Shown here piece by piece: positions 7,561-14,991 of a stretch of DNA of 16,767 nt. Source of the stretch: an uncultured Collinsella sp. (GTDB lineage: Bacteria; Actinomycetota; Coriobacteriia; Coriobacteriales; Coriobacteriaceae); NCBI GenBank assembly GCA_958436995.1, contig CAUBMI010000045.1, positions 1-16,767 on the forward strand. The letters are read 5' to 3'. The notes below the pieces were generated by a model. The model was not told the origin of the DNA, made no database searches, and saw nothing but the letters and a program-made list of their open reading frames with translations. Position 1 is the first letter of the stretch. Each line of letters opens with the position of its first letter. A program made the position numbers and the translations under genes.

Positions 7561-8616
7561 TCATCCTCCGATTTGGGACATAAATCGTTGCGTGCCCTCA
7601 ATTATCGCGTGTTCCTGCGGTTTGTGGGCGACGGCATCGCGCCAAATCGAAAGTACCTGCATATCATCACCACGGCGCAGGGCGTCGCGCACCGAATACT
7701 CGGCATCGCTGAACAGGCACGGACGCACGTTGCCATCGGCCGTCAGGCGCAGACGGTTGCAATTCGCACAAAAATGGTTAGACATGGCGCTAATAAAGCC
7801 GACCGTTCCCACCGCGCCCGGAAAGTGCCAATAGCGCGCAGGGCCCGCACCGGCAGGAGCGTCGTTGATGTCGAGCGGCTCGAGCTCGCCCAGACCCACC
7901 GCGGCGGCCCCGGCATTGATGCGCGCCCGCAGCTCGTCGCTCGGCACGGTATCGCTCGCATCCCACAGCGCCGGATTGAGCGCGGGCGCATGCGGGTCCA
8001 CAGCGCAATGCGAGCTCGTGTGCTCGTCGCCAATAGGCATGTATTCGATAAAGCGCAGGTGAATGGGACGGTCGATAGTCAGACGCGCGAGAGCCGCCAC
8101 ATCCTGGTTGAGTCGGCGCACCACAACGCAGTTGACCTTAACGGGCTCAAAGCCCCAAGCCAGCGCCGCGTCGATGCCAGCCACGGTCTGCTCGAGTCGA
8201 CCCAGGCGCGTGATCTTTCCAAAAAGCGTAGGGTCGAGCGTGTCGAGCGAGATGTTGACGCGGTTAAGCCCCGCGTCTTTGAGCTGCGGCGCCAGCTTGG
8301 GCAGCAAGGCGCCGTTGGTGGTAAGCGAGATGTCCTCGATCTGCGGGATCGCGCGGATGTCGCGAATAAGCGGGATGATACGGCGGCTGACCAGCGGCTC
8401 GCCGCCCGTCAGGCGCACGCGGCGAATGCCCTCCCCCGCCACCAAGCGCACAAAGCGGGCAATCTCCTCGGCGCTGAGAAGCTCATCGTGTGCGCGGGGT
8501 GCCACGCCATCGGCCGGCATGCAGTAAATGCAACGGAAATTGCACTTGTCGGTAACGGCAATGCGCAGGTAGTTGATATCGCGGCCAAAGCCGTCATGTT
8601 GCACGTGCCCGTCCAC
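7561..8616 (-). CDS. moaA: GTP 3',8-cyclase MoaA
   Basis: A 351-residue radical SAM enzyme, full length for the family. The N-terminal CNFRCIYC (Cys25, 29, 32) holds the first 4Fe-4S cluster, TGGEP (70-74) contacts SAM, and Cys283, Cys286 and Cys300 hold the second cluster that binds GTP. The protein ends in Gly-Gly, as MoaA requires for activity. It converts GTP to 3',8-cyclo-7,8-dihydro-GTP, the substrate of MoaC, encoded by the next gene. The start is GTG at 8616, behind a strong GGGGAGGG ribosome site. The enzyme is oxygen-sensitive, which fits an anaerobe. No moaD, moaE, moeA or molybdate transporter gene is in the window, so the rest of the pathway must lie elsewhere. Confidence 0.97.
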   Translation of the reverse strand: MDGHVQHDGFGRDINYLRIAVTDKCNFRCIYCMPADGVAPRAHDELLSAEEIARFVRLVAGEGIRRVRLTGGEPLVSRRIIPLIRDIRAIPQIEDISLTTNGALLPKLAPQLKDAGLNRVNISLDTLDPTLFGKITRLGRLEQTVAGIDAALAWGFEPVKVNCVVVRRLNQDVAALARLTIDRPIHLRFIEYMPIGDEHTSSHCAVDPHAPALNPALWDASDTVPSDELRARINAGAAAVGLGELEPLDINDAPAGAGPARYWHFPGAVGTVGFISAMSNHFCANCNRLRLTADGNVRPCLFSDAEYSVRDALRRGDDMQVLSIWRDAVAHKPQEHAIIEGTQRFMSQIGG

Positions 8617-8656
8617 GCAGCCCTCCCCTCACGCGGCGTTTTATTCTTCGGAAAAC

Positions 8657-8662
8657 ATAATA
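8657..8662 (-). promoter_or_regulatory. Candidate -10 box of the moaA operon
   Basis: TATTAT on the minus strand lies about 40 bp upstream of the GTG start of moaA. No convincing -35 hexamer is seen at the expected distance, so this is tentative. Confidence 0.3.
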
Positions 8663-8748
8663 CCCCACGGGAGAATCCTGCCGACACCCGTACGACAGGA
8701 CAGGTCGCTTCGAGCAAGACCGGCTTCCCAAGCCCATCCTCAGCACGC

Positions 8749-8813
8749 AAACCATCACAACATTCGATGCTTTTCCCGATTTTGGCAAAAAACGTCGAAT
8801 GTTGTGATGGTTT
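8749..8813 (+). repeat. Family-2 65-bp palindromic repeat, copy B
   Basis: Perfect 19-bp arms AAACCATCACAACATTCGA and complement enclose an asymmetric 27-nt centre. All 65 bases equal copy C at 9991-10055. As RNA the stem would extend past the arms through a U-G and a G-C pair, and the same two positions occur in copy A. It lies 38 bp after the stop of the nuclease-like gene and about 130 bp upstream of moaA, both read on the minus strand. Confidence 0.93.
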
Positions 8814-8851
8814 GCCTGCCCACGGCACCCCGCAGAAGGGCCAAAGCGCCC

Positions 8852-9889
8852 CTAAAGGCCGCCGTCCCAGTGCCGAATCACGAATTCTCGCAGGTCGTTC
8901 TGCCGCTTTTGGAACGCTTCGCTTCGGTCGCACTTAAGGCCTATCGCAAGCGCGATGGCGTTCATCGCCCGGTGCAATTGCAGCTGGTGGGCAAACTGAG
9001 TCCCGGTGAGGACGATCATCCTAAAGCCCAGCGCGCTCAGCACGGTCATACGCTCCGCATCCGACGCGCTGCGCTGTTTATCAAGATGGTCCGAGCCGTT
9101 GTATTCAATCCCCGTACCGCTCGCAGGCGCATATACGTCGATCTCGAAATACCCGGCCTTTGCGAGATACTTGAACTCGCTGGGAACATCGACCCGATGG
9201 TTGAGCTCAACCTTGGCGTATCCCAGCCCGCCCTGAGAACGTTTTGCTACGACCATGATTGCGGTGGCCGTCTCCATGGGCGACCGCGCGCCATCGTACA
9301 CGCGCCTGAGCACGGCGGCCGCGCGTATAGCCCCCTGACGAGATCGGTTCTCATTGCAATAGGCAATCATGTCGGCAACGGTATATCTCTGCCTCATCTC
9401 GACATAATCGTCTGTCGACAGATGATTCAAATGGTATCGGGCGCAGATTTCGTAGCCATATTCCAACTGCTCGGGCTCACTCATCCACGAACCCGCCTGG
9501 ACAAAGCACATGGCCTCATCAACCACCAGAAGGCCCTCTGCCACCTCGATAAGATGGCCTGGAGGTACCGGCGCCCCAAACACGTGGCACCTAAATCCAG
9601 CCGGCGTCGAGCGCTCAAAATCGAAGTTGACGAGCGTATCGATATGATCGAGCTCTTCTCGTGGAATACCAAGCGAAACCAGATAGTCGGTAACGATCCC
9701 AACTGCCGTTGAAGCCCTCAGCCCCTTGGCATCGAGTCCCAATTTGGGCAGGCTCGCAGCCGGCTCCGCCTCGCTAGCAAGCGAGTCCTCATCGTATAGG
9801 CCGCTTGCTCGCGAGAGCGGCTCGGACGGGCGCGCCACGTTGTGGTACAGCCAGGCAGTCTTATGGGACAGGACAATCGGCAGGTCCAT
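8852..9889 (-). CDS. Uncharacterised protein with DUF559/PD-(D/E)XK nuclease-like C-terminal domain
   Basis: A 345-residue soluble protein. The C-terminal part (about 203-300) has the layout of DUF559/Vsr-like nucleases: Glu206 in SPMET, Asp251 in FEIDVYAP, Glu262 in GIEYNG followed by His268, then a helix with Asp277 and Arg280 and a final strand GFRMIVLT. The N-terminal part contains SHKTAWLYHN near the start and CFVQAGSWMSEPEQLEYGYEICARY (split here by domain context, residues 128-152), a pattern I recall from multi-copy hypothetical proteins of Actinobacteria. The catalytic Lys of the classic E-x-K motif is replaced, as usual in DUF559. The role is unknown; DNA repair, restriction or phage defence are possible but unproven. 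The ATG at 9889 has GGAGGG 3 nt upstream. No partner gene lies next to it; identical palindromes flank it on both sides. Confidence 0.8.
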   Translation of the reverse strand: MDLPIVLSHKTAWLYHNVARPSEPLSRASGLYDEDSLASEAEPAASLPKLGLDAKGLRASTAVGIVTDYLVSLGIPREELDHIDTLVNFDFERSTPAGFRCHVFGAPVPPGHLIEVAEGLLVVDEAMCFVQAGSWMSEPEQLEYGYEICARYHLNHLSTDDYVEMRQRYTVADMIAYCNENRSRQGAIRAAAVLRRVYDGARSPMETATAIMVVAKRSQGGLGYAKVELNHRVDVPSEFKYLAKAGYFEIDVYAPASGTGIEYNGSDHLDKQRSASDAERMTVLSALGFRMIVLTGTQFAHQLQLHRAMNAIALAIGLKCDRSEAFQKRQNDLREFVIRHWDGGL

Positions 9890-9969
9890 GAGCCCTCCAA
9901 TGGAGTCGGATAACCAACCTTATTCCCCTGCCCACGGGTCCGCACACCTTCGTGCGCAAGAAAGCGATT

Positions 9970-9985
9970 CCACCCGATCGGGTGG
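9970..9985. promoter_or_regulatory. Perfect 16-bp palindrome, candidate operator
   Basis: CCACCCGATCGGGTGG reads the same on both strands. It lies 81 bp upstream of the nuclease-like start codon and 5 bp from repeat copy C. It could be a repressor site for the nuclease-like gene or a small hairpin; nothing identifies the binder. Confidence 0.35.
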
Positions 9986-9990
9986 TAGGA

Positions 9991-10055
9991 AAACCATCAC
10001 AACATTCGATGCTTTTCCCGATTTTGGCAAAAAACGTCGAATGTTGTGATGGTTT
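9991..10055 (+). repeat. Family-2 65-bp palindromic repeat, copy C
   Basis: Identical in all 65 positions and in orientation to copy B at 8749-8813. It lies between two genes that point away from each other, so it cannot be a terminator of either. With copy B it brackets a 1177-bp segment that holds only the nuclease-like gene. No target-site duplication is visible at its edges. Confidence 0.93.
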
Positions 10056-10135
10056 GAGGCTAGGTGAGGGGCATGGAGGGGTCAAAGCATCGTGCTTGGA
10101 GCGTGACTATTTTCGCCCCGCCGCCAACACAAACC

Positions 10136-10166
10136 TTGACTCTACAATCGTTGTAGGGTTTTCACT
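10136..10166 (+). promoter_or_regulatory. MerR-type promoter with operator dyad in front of the MATE gene
   Basis: The -35 box TTGACT (10136-10141) and the -10 box TTCACT (10161-10166) are 19 bp apart, the long spacing typical of promoters activated by MerR-family proteins through DNA untwisting. The spacer holds the dyad CTACAA TCG TTGTAG (10142-10156) directly behind the -35 box, as in BmrR and CueR-type operators. A MerR-family gene follows the exporter on the same strand, so it is the likely regulator and would also control itself. Confidence 0.75.
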
Positions 10167-10206
10167 ACACTGGTACGTAAACAGACCAAGCCAGAAAGCC
10201 CCGCCC

Positions 10207-11553
10207 ATGGAACACGACCTCACACGCGGCAATGTCCTTAAGACCATCGCGGTCTTTGCCCTGCCCTATATGCTCTCGTACTTTTTGCAGATGCTCTACG
10301 GCATGGCCGACCTGTACATGATGGGGCAGTTTAGCGGCGCCGCCGGCATCACCGCCGTGGGCAACGGCGCGCAGACGCTCTATATCATTACCGTGACGCT
10401 CGTGGGCCTGGCCATGGGAACGACGGTCATCGTCGGCCACGCCGTGGGTTCGCGCCGCTTCGACCGCGCCGAGACCGCCATCGGCAACACCATCACGCTC
10501 TTTATGGGTGTCTCGGTGGTGCTGGCCGCTATCTTGCTCGCACTGTGCCCGCAGATCGTGGCGCTCATTGGCACGCCGGCCGAGGCGGTCGAAGGCACCG
10601 CCGCCTACCTGCGCATTTGCTTTATGGGCATTCCGTTTATCGCCGCATACAACATTCTTTCGGCCATCTTTCGCGGGCTGGGCGATTCGCGCTCGCCCAT
10701 GTACGTGATTGGCGTGGCATGCATCATCAACATCGCGCTCGATTTTCTGTTTATCGGCCACATGGGGCTCGGCCCCGTGGGCGCGGCGCTCGGCACGGTG
10801 ACCGCGCAGACGGCCAGCGTTGCCCTCGCGCTCGTGTGGCTCAAGAGCCGCCGCACGAACATCCACGTTAAGCGCAGCGACCTGCGCCCCCAGCCCGAGG
10901 TGCTCGGTAGCATTCTTAAGATCGGCGTGCCCGTGGCCGTGCAGGACGGCTGCATCCAGGTGGCGTTTATGTTCATCACCGTCATCGCCAACCACCGCGG
11001 TCTGGTCGACGCCGCCGCCGTGGGCCTGGTCGAAAAGATGATCAGCTTTTTGTTCATTGTGCCGAGTTCCATGGGCGCTACCGTCAGCGCGCTCACGGCG
11101 CAAAATGCCGGCGCGGGCAAGGGCGATCGCGCGCGTCAGGTACTCAAGGACGCCATGACCATCTCGGTGGTGTACGGCTGCCTGATCACGGTGCTGATGT
11201 GGCTGGTGGCGCCGGCGTTTATCGGCTTTTTTGCCAAGGACGCTGCAGTAGTCGCCGCCGGTACCGGCTATATGCGCAGCTATATTTTCGACGCGATCTT
11301 TGCCGGCATCCACATTTGCTTTAGCGGCTTTTTCGCTGCGTATGGCAAGAGCTACATTGGCTTTGCGCACAACGTGCTGGCCGTGGTGCTCATTCGCGTG
11401 CCCGGCGCATGGCTGCTGTCGAACGCCTATTCCGACACGCTGTTCCCCATGGGCATCGCCTCGCCGTGCGGGTCGATTCTGTCGGCGGGCATCTGCGTGA
11501 TTGCATTTACCGTGCTCAACCGGCGCGGGGCTTTTGACAAGCTGGTGGCGTAG
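10207..11553 (+). CDS. MATE-family multidrug/cation exporter
   Basis: A 448-residue membrane protein, the usual MATE length, with about 12 hydrophobic helices in two related halves. The opening (LTRGNVLKTIAVFALPYMLS) and the following MADLYMMGQFSG match the start of the NorM/DinF group, and PVAVQDGC (second half) mirrors the first-half motif. It should pump toxic organic compounds out of the cell using a sodium or proton gradient. The ATG at 10207 is chosen because an open frame reaching back to 9952 crosses the palindromic repeat and the promoter. The ribosome site is weak (AGAAAG). It lies 55 bp upstream of the MerR-type regulator, with which it shares the promoter at 10136-10166. Confidence 0.92.
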   Translation: MEHDLTRGNVLKTIAVFALPYMLSYFLQMLYGMADLYMMGQFSGAAGITAVGNGAQTLYIITVTLVGLAMGTTVIVGHAVGSRRFDRAETAIGNTITLFMGVSVVLAAILLALCPQIVALIGTPAEAVEGTAAYLRICFMGIPFIAAYNILSAIFRGLGDSRSPMYVIGVACIINIALDFLFIGHMGLGPVGAALGTVTAQTASVALALVWLKSRRTNIHVKRSDLRPQPEVLGSILKIGVPVAVQDGCIQVAFMFITVIANHRGLVDAAAVGLVEKMISFLFIVPSSMGATVSALTAQNAGAGKGDRARQVLKDAMTISVVYGCLITVLMWLVAPAFIGFFAKDAAVVAAGTGYMRSYIFDAIFAGIHICFSGFFAAYGKSYIGFAHNVLAVVLIRVPGAWLLSNAYSDTLFPMGIASPCGSILSAGICVIAFTVLNRRGAFDKLVA

Positions 11554-11608
11554 CGGGGCGACGCAGGCCTAGCGCCTCTCCCCTGTTTTTACCGAAAGGA
11601 GCGGTCCT

Positions 11609-12457
11609 GTGACCGACATGCCAAGTGAACACACCGAGGGCCTGCTCCGCATTGGCGAGGTGGCGCGCCTGCTCAATTTAAGCGTGGGCACACTGCGTCA
11701 TTACGAGCAGATGGGGCTGTTGGAGCCGGCATATGTCGATCCGGCAAGTGGGTACCGCTACTACGGATCGCGGCAGCTCTCCACCCTCAACACCATCGGC
11801 AACCTGCGCGTTCTCGACTTGCCGCTGGCGCAGATTCGCGAGTTTGTCACTACGCGCGATATGGATTTGATACAACGGCAACTGACCAAGCAACAGGAGT
11901 TAATTGAGCACAGGCGGCGTGAGTTGGAGCGCATGTCGCGCAAGATTGACCAGCGGCTTGCCTTGCTTCATGGCGCTTTGAATGCTGATCTCGACACCAT
12001 TAGCGAAATCGAGGAACCCGAACTTCGCTGCGCCACGCTGCACGAGCGCGTCAATCCCACCGACGCCTATTCGCTGGGATGGCATATCCGCCAGCTTCAG
12101 CAGGGGCAGCACGAAACCTTTGCCTATCTGGGCAATCTGGGTGTGGGCATCGCGCCCGAACGCCTCACCGCCGGCGACTTTGATGGCTACGACGAGGTCT
12201 TCCTGCTGCTCGATGACACCGATGATTACTTGGGCGACGTTGAGACGCGACCTGCCGCGCGCTGCCTGACCATAAGCTTCCGCGGCACGCACGGGCAAGC
12301 AGCCCCGCGCTATAAGCAGCTGCTCGGCTATATGCGCGAGCACAACCTGGCGCCCACCGGGCCTTCGCGCGAGATCGCCCTTATCGATGACATCATCAGC
12401 GACGACCCGGCAACCTACGTAACGCAGATCACGGTGCCGGTTGCCCCAGCAAAGTAA
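11609..12457 (+). CDS. MerR-family transcriptional regulator with GyrI-like effector domain (BmrR type)
   Basis: A 282-residue protein. Residues 12-80 form the MerR winged-helix DNA-binding domain (RIGEVARLLNLSVGTLRHYEQMGLL, shown here by its first turn at 14-20 and recognition part at 22-34, then PASGYRYY). About 85-122 is a helical dimer arm rich in Arg, Glu and Gln. About 135-278 resembles the GyrI/AraC-effector fold that binds bulky drugs in BmrR. The expected action is activation, on ligand binding, of the MATE promoter with its 19-bp spacer. The GTG at 11609 is chosen because AAAGGAG lies 7 nt upstream; the ATG three codons later is too distant from it. It is followed by a strong hairpin at 12456-12495. 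Confidence 0.92.
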   Translation: MTDMPSEHTEGLLRIGEVARLLNLSVGTLRHYEQMGLLEPAYVDPASGYRYYGSRQLSTLNTIGNLRVLDLPLAQIREFVTTRDMDLIQRQLTKQQELIEHRRRELERMSRKIDQRLALLHGALNADLDTISEIEEPELRCATLHERVNPTDAYSLGWHIRQLQQGQHETFAYLGNLGVGIAPERLTAGDFDGYDEVFLLLDDTDDYLGDVETRPAARCLTISFRGTHGQAAPRYKQLLGYMREHNLAPTGPSREIALIDDIISDDPATYVTQITVPVAPAK

Positions 12458-12495
12458 GAACCGCCCGGAAGGCATCGTGCTTCCGGGAGGTTCTT
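12456..12495 (+). terminator. Terminator hairpin shared by the MerR-type gene and ligA
   Basis: AAGAACC g CCCGGAAG (12456-12471) pairs with CTTCCGGG a GGTTCTT (12480-12495), with one mismatch and an 8-nt loop. It lies between converging genes and overlaps the MerR stop codon. Because the stem itself ends in A and T bases it can work in both directions, though the T-run is short. Confidence 0.7.
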
Positions 12496-12514
12496 CAATT
12501 TGGCTATCGATGCC

Positions 12515-14743
12515 TTACGCCTCAGGCACCTCGCCAGTAGCCAAAATCTGCTCGAGTGCGTCCTCATCCAATACAGGCACACCCAACTGCTCGGCCTTGG
12601 TGAGCTTGGAGCCCGCTTTGGGACCGGCGACCAGATAGCTCGTCTTCTTTGACACGCTGCCCGAAACCTTGGCGCCGAGCACCTTGAGCGCCGCACCCGC
12701 CTCGTCGCGCGTGCGGTTGACGAGCGTGCCCGTGAGCACAAAGGTCAGACCCGCGAGCGGCTGCGCGTCGGCGAGCTCGCCCGCCACGCCAGCTTCGGCC
12801 GCGGCTTGCGCATGAGCGGCGCCCAAGTCGACCTCGAGCGAAAGGCCCGCTTGGCGCAGACGTTCCAGCACGGCAAGGTTCTCGGGCACGGCCAGGAACT
12901 GCTTGACGCTCGCCGCAATCTTGGGACCGATGCCCTCGCACTCGGCGATGTCCTCTTCACTCGCCAAGATGAGCTTGTCAATCGACAGAAATCGCTCGGC
13001 GATGACCTCGCCCACACTCTTGCCCACGTGGCGGATGCCCAGGGCAAACAGCACGCGACCGAGTGGCTGGCTCTTGGACTTGTTGAGCTCGGCGATGATT
13101 TTCTCGGCCGTCTTGAGGCCTACCGGAATGGGGTCGCCCTTCTTGACGCCCTTTTTGCTATTGGAGCTGGCGTACACGCGGCCTGTGTCCAGGCCGGCGA
13201 TATCGTCCACCGTGAGCTGGTAGAAGTCCGCGACATCGTGGATCAGGCCGGCGGCGATCATCTTGTCGACGATCTCGTCGCCCAGGCCGTCGACGTCCAT
13301 GCAGCCGCGGCTCACCCAGTGGAGCAGGCGCTCCTTGAGCTGCGCGGGGCAGTCGATGGACACGCAGCGGTAGGCCACCTCGCCGTCCTCGTGGACCACA
13401 GGGCTACCGCACACGGGGCAGACCTCGGGCATCTGCCAGTCAACGCTGTCGACCGGGCGCTTGTCGAGCACGGGACCCACGACCTCGGGGATCACGTCGC
13501 CCGCCTTGTGCACGATGATGGTGTCGCCCTCGCGCACGTTTTTGCGGCGGATCTCGTCGATGTTGTGCAGCGTGGCGCGCGCGATAGTGGAGCCGGCAAC
13601 CGTCACCGGGTCGAACTCGGCGACCGGCGTGAGCACACCGGTGCGGCCCACCTGGATGCGAATCTCGCGCAGGACGGTCTGCTTTTCCTCGGGCGGGAAC
13701 TTAAAGGCAATGGCCCAGCGCGGCGCGCGGGCGGTAAAGCCCAAGTCAAGCTGCTGCTGGAAGCTGTCGACCTTTACGACCACGCCGTCGATGTCGTAGT
13801 CCAGGTCACCGCGGTGCTCGAGGGCCTGGGCGCAGAACTCGTGGACCTCGGCCGGCGTGGCGCAGCGGGCCACGTTGGGGTTGACGCTGAAGCCGGCGCT
13901 GCGCAGCCAGTCGAGAAATTCGCGCTGGCTGTGGACGTGCAGCGGATCGGTATCGGCAATGGCATAGATAAAGGTGGCCAAGTCGCGACGCGCCGTGACC
14001 TTGGGGTCCTTTTGGCGCAACGATCCGGCAGCGGCGTTGCGCGGGTTGGCGAAGGGGTCGCGGCCCTCGGCATCGGCCTCTTCATTCAGACGCACAAAGC
14101 TGCCCTTGGGCATATAGACCTCGCCACGTACTTCGATGGCACGCTCGCGGTCGGCGCCCATGTGGGCGAGCGCCGGCTCGGACAGGTGCATGGGCACATC
14201 CTTGATGGTACGCACGTTGAGCGACACGTCCTCGCCCGTGGTGCCGTCGCCGCGTGTGGCCGCGCGCACAAAGGTGCCGTTTTGGTAGGCAAGCGCCACG
14301 CCCAGACCGTCGATCTTAAGCTCGCAGGTATAGGTGACGCTACCGGCTCCGAGCGCATCCTCGGTGCGCTGGAGCCACGCGTCGAGCTCGTCCAGATCCA
14401 TGGCATCGTCCATGGAATACATGCGTGCCATGTGCGTGACCGGCGTAAACTGCTCGCTCACGTAGCCGCCCACGCGCTGGGTATAGCTGTCGGGCGTCAC
14501 CAGGTCGGGGTAGGTGGCCTCGATTTCCTGCAGCTCAACGAGCATTTTGTCGAAGGCAGCGTCCGTAATCTCGGGCGCGTCGAGCATGTAATAGCGATAG
14601 GCGTGGTAATCGAGCTCGTGGCGTAACTCGGCCGCGCGCGCCGCCGCCCGGGCACGGGCATCAGTCGGTGCGGCGGCATCCACGCTCGCGGGCGCTTCGG
14701 TATCGATGTCCACACCGTCACCAAACAGGCTCGATTGCTCCAT
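12515..14743 (-). CDS. ligA: NAD-dependent DNA ligase LigA
   Basis: A 742-residue protein, slightly longer than the usual 670-700. Order: N-terminal Ia domain with HAYRYY (47-52) for NAD binding; adenylation domain with Lys143 in the KIDG motif as the AMP-accepting residue, and DIDGVVVK (317-324); OB-fold from about 340; zinc finger Cys442, Cys445, Cys460, Cys465; helix-hairpin-helix region with GIGPKIA (604-610); BRCT domain about 661-735. It seals nicks in duplex DNA during replication and repair. The extra length comes from an N-terminal stretch of about 30 residues, an apparent insert at about 519-541 and an Ala-rich linker at 640-660. The ATG at 14743 has AAGGAG 7 nt upstream. It is an essential housekeeping gene. 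Confidence 0.98.
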   Translation of the reverse strand: MEQSSLFGDGVDIDTEAPASVDAAAPTDARARAAARAAELRHELDYHAYRYYMLDAPEITDAAFDKMLVELQEIEATYPDLVTPDSYTQRVGGYVSEQFTPVTHMARMYSMDDAMDLDELDAWLQRTEDALGAGSVTYTCELKIDGLGVALAYQNGTFVRAATRGDGTTGEDVSLNVRTIKDVPMHLSEPALAHMGADRERAIEVRGEVYMPKGSFVRLNEEADAEGRDPFANPRNAAAGSLRQKDPKVTARRDLATFIYAIADTDPLHVHSQREFLDWLRSAGFSVNPNVARCATPAEVHEFCAQALEHRGDLDYDIDGVVVKVDSFQQQLDLGFTARAPRWAIAFKFPPEEKQTVLREIRIQVGRTGVLTPVAEFDPVTVAGSTIARATLHNIDEIRRKNVREGDTIIVHKAGDVIPEVVGPVLDKRPVDSVDWQMPEVCPVCGSPVVHEDGEVAYRCVSIDCPAQLKERLLHWVSRGCMDVDGLGDEIVDKMIAAGLIHDVADFYQLTVDDIAGLDTGRVYASSNSKKGVKKGDPIPVGLKTAEKIIAELNKSKSQPLGRVLFALGIRHVGKSVGEVIAERFLSIDKLILASEEDIAECEGIGPKIAASVKQFLAVPENLAVLERLRQAGLSLEVDLGAAHAQAAAEAGVAGELADAQPLAGLTFVLTGTLVNRTRDEAGAALKVLGAKVSGSVSKKTSYLVAGPKAGSKLTKAEQLGVPVLDEDALEQILATGEVPEA

Positions 14744-14890
14744 AGCGGCACTCCTTCGCTCGATTTCAAACGGATACTAGAGTACCACCGGTCGCAACGG
14801 GGCCGAATAGCCCTTTCGAACCGCACCGAATCGGCAGCGGCCGAACCGGGATGGATTGCGCGATCAAACCATGCCCTTGCCATTTCTAAA

Positions 14891-14919
14891 TGATCCGTTT
14901 CCCCGCCCCCAACGGATCA
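14891..14919 (-). repeat. Second dyad downstream of the protease terminator
   Basis: TGATCCGTT (14891-14899) and AACGGATCA (14911-14919) are perfect 9-bp arms around a C-rich 11-nt loop. It directly follows the T-rich end of the terminator at 14928-14965, so the protease transcript would meet two stems in tandem. Confidence 0.55.
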
Positions 14920-14927
14920 ATAAGAAA

Positions 14928-14965
14928 AGAGGGGGCTGTCCCGCGTTGGCGGAACAGCCCCCTCT
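14928..14965 (-). terminator. Intrinsic terminator of the HtrA-type protease gene
   Basis: Arms of 17 bp (AGAGGGGGCTGT followed by CCGC with one mismatch) are followed on the minus strand by TTTTCTTATT. The stem is strong, the T-rich tail is in the right place, and it lies 27 bp after the stop codon at 14992. Confidence 0.9.
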
Positions 14966-14991
14966 GGCCTCGATATGTGCGAAACGGCTCG

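Larger units (their letters stand above)
9890..10206. other. Divergent intergenic region between the nuclease-like gene and the MATE exporter
   Basis: These 317 bp contain no gene. They hold a perfect 16-bp palindrome (9970-9985), the family-2 repeat copy C (9991-10055) and the MerR-type promoter of the exporter (10136-10166). Promoter elements for the nuclease-like gene are not clear. Confidence 0.75.

Noticed and set aside
8617..8748. Molybdenum cofactor riboswitch ahead of moaA
   Set aside because: The leader downstream of the candidate -10 box is only about 35-40 nt, too short for the known Moco RNA, and the characteristic stems are not seen.
6240..8937. Two long plus-strand frames (6240-7583 and 7573-8937) opposite the molybdenum genes
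   Set aside because: Both are mirror frames of moaC-mobB and moaA, without ribosome sites or known motifs; the second also runs through repeat copy B.
4746..10055. CRISPR array
   Set aside because: The three 65-bp repeats are thousands of bases or over 1 kb apart, palindromic over their whole length and without regular spacers or cas genes.
8749..10055. Insertion sequence with terminal inverted repeats
   Set aside because: The flanking copies are direct, each is itself a full palindrome, no target duplication is seen and the enclosed gene is not a known transposase.
9952..10206. Longer MATE protein starting at 9952
   Set aside because: The added 85 codons cross the 16-bp palindrome, repeat copy C and the promoter with the MerR dyad, and do not resemble any MATE N-terminus.
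12806..14626. Open frame of 606 codons on the plus strand opposite ligA
   Set aside because: It is wholly antisense to a clear LigA, has no recognisable domain, and long empty frames opposite genes are normal in high-GC DNA.
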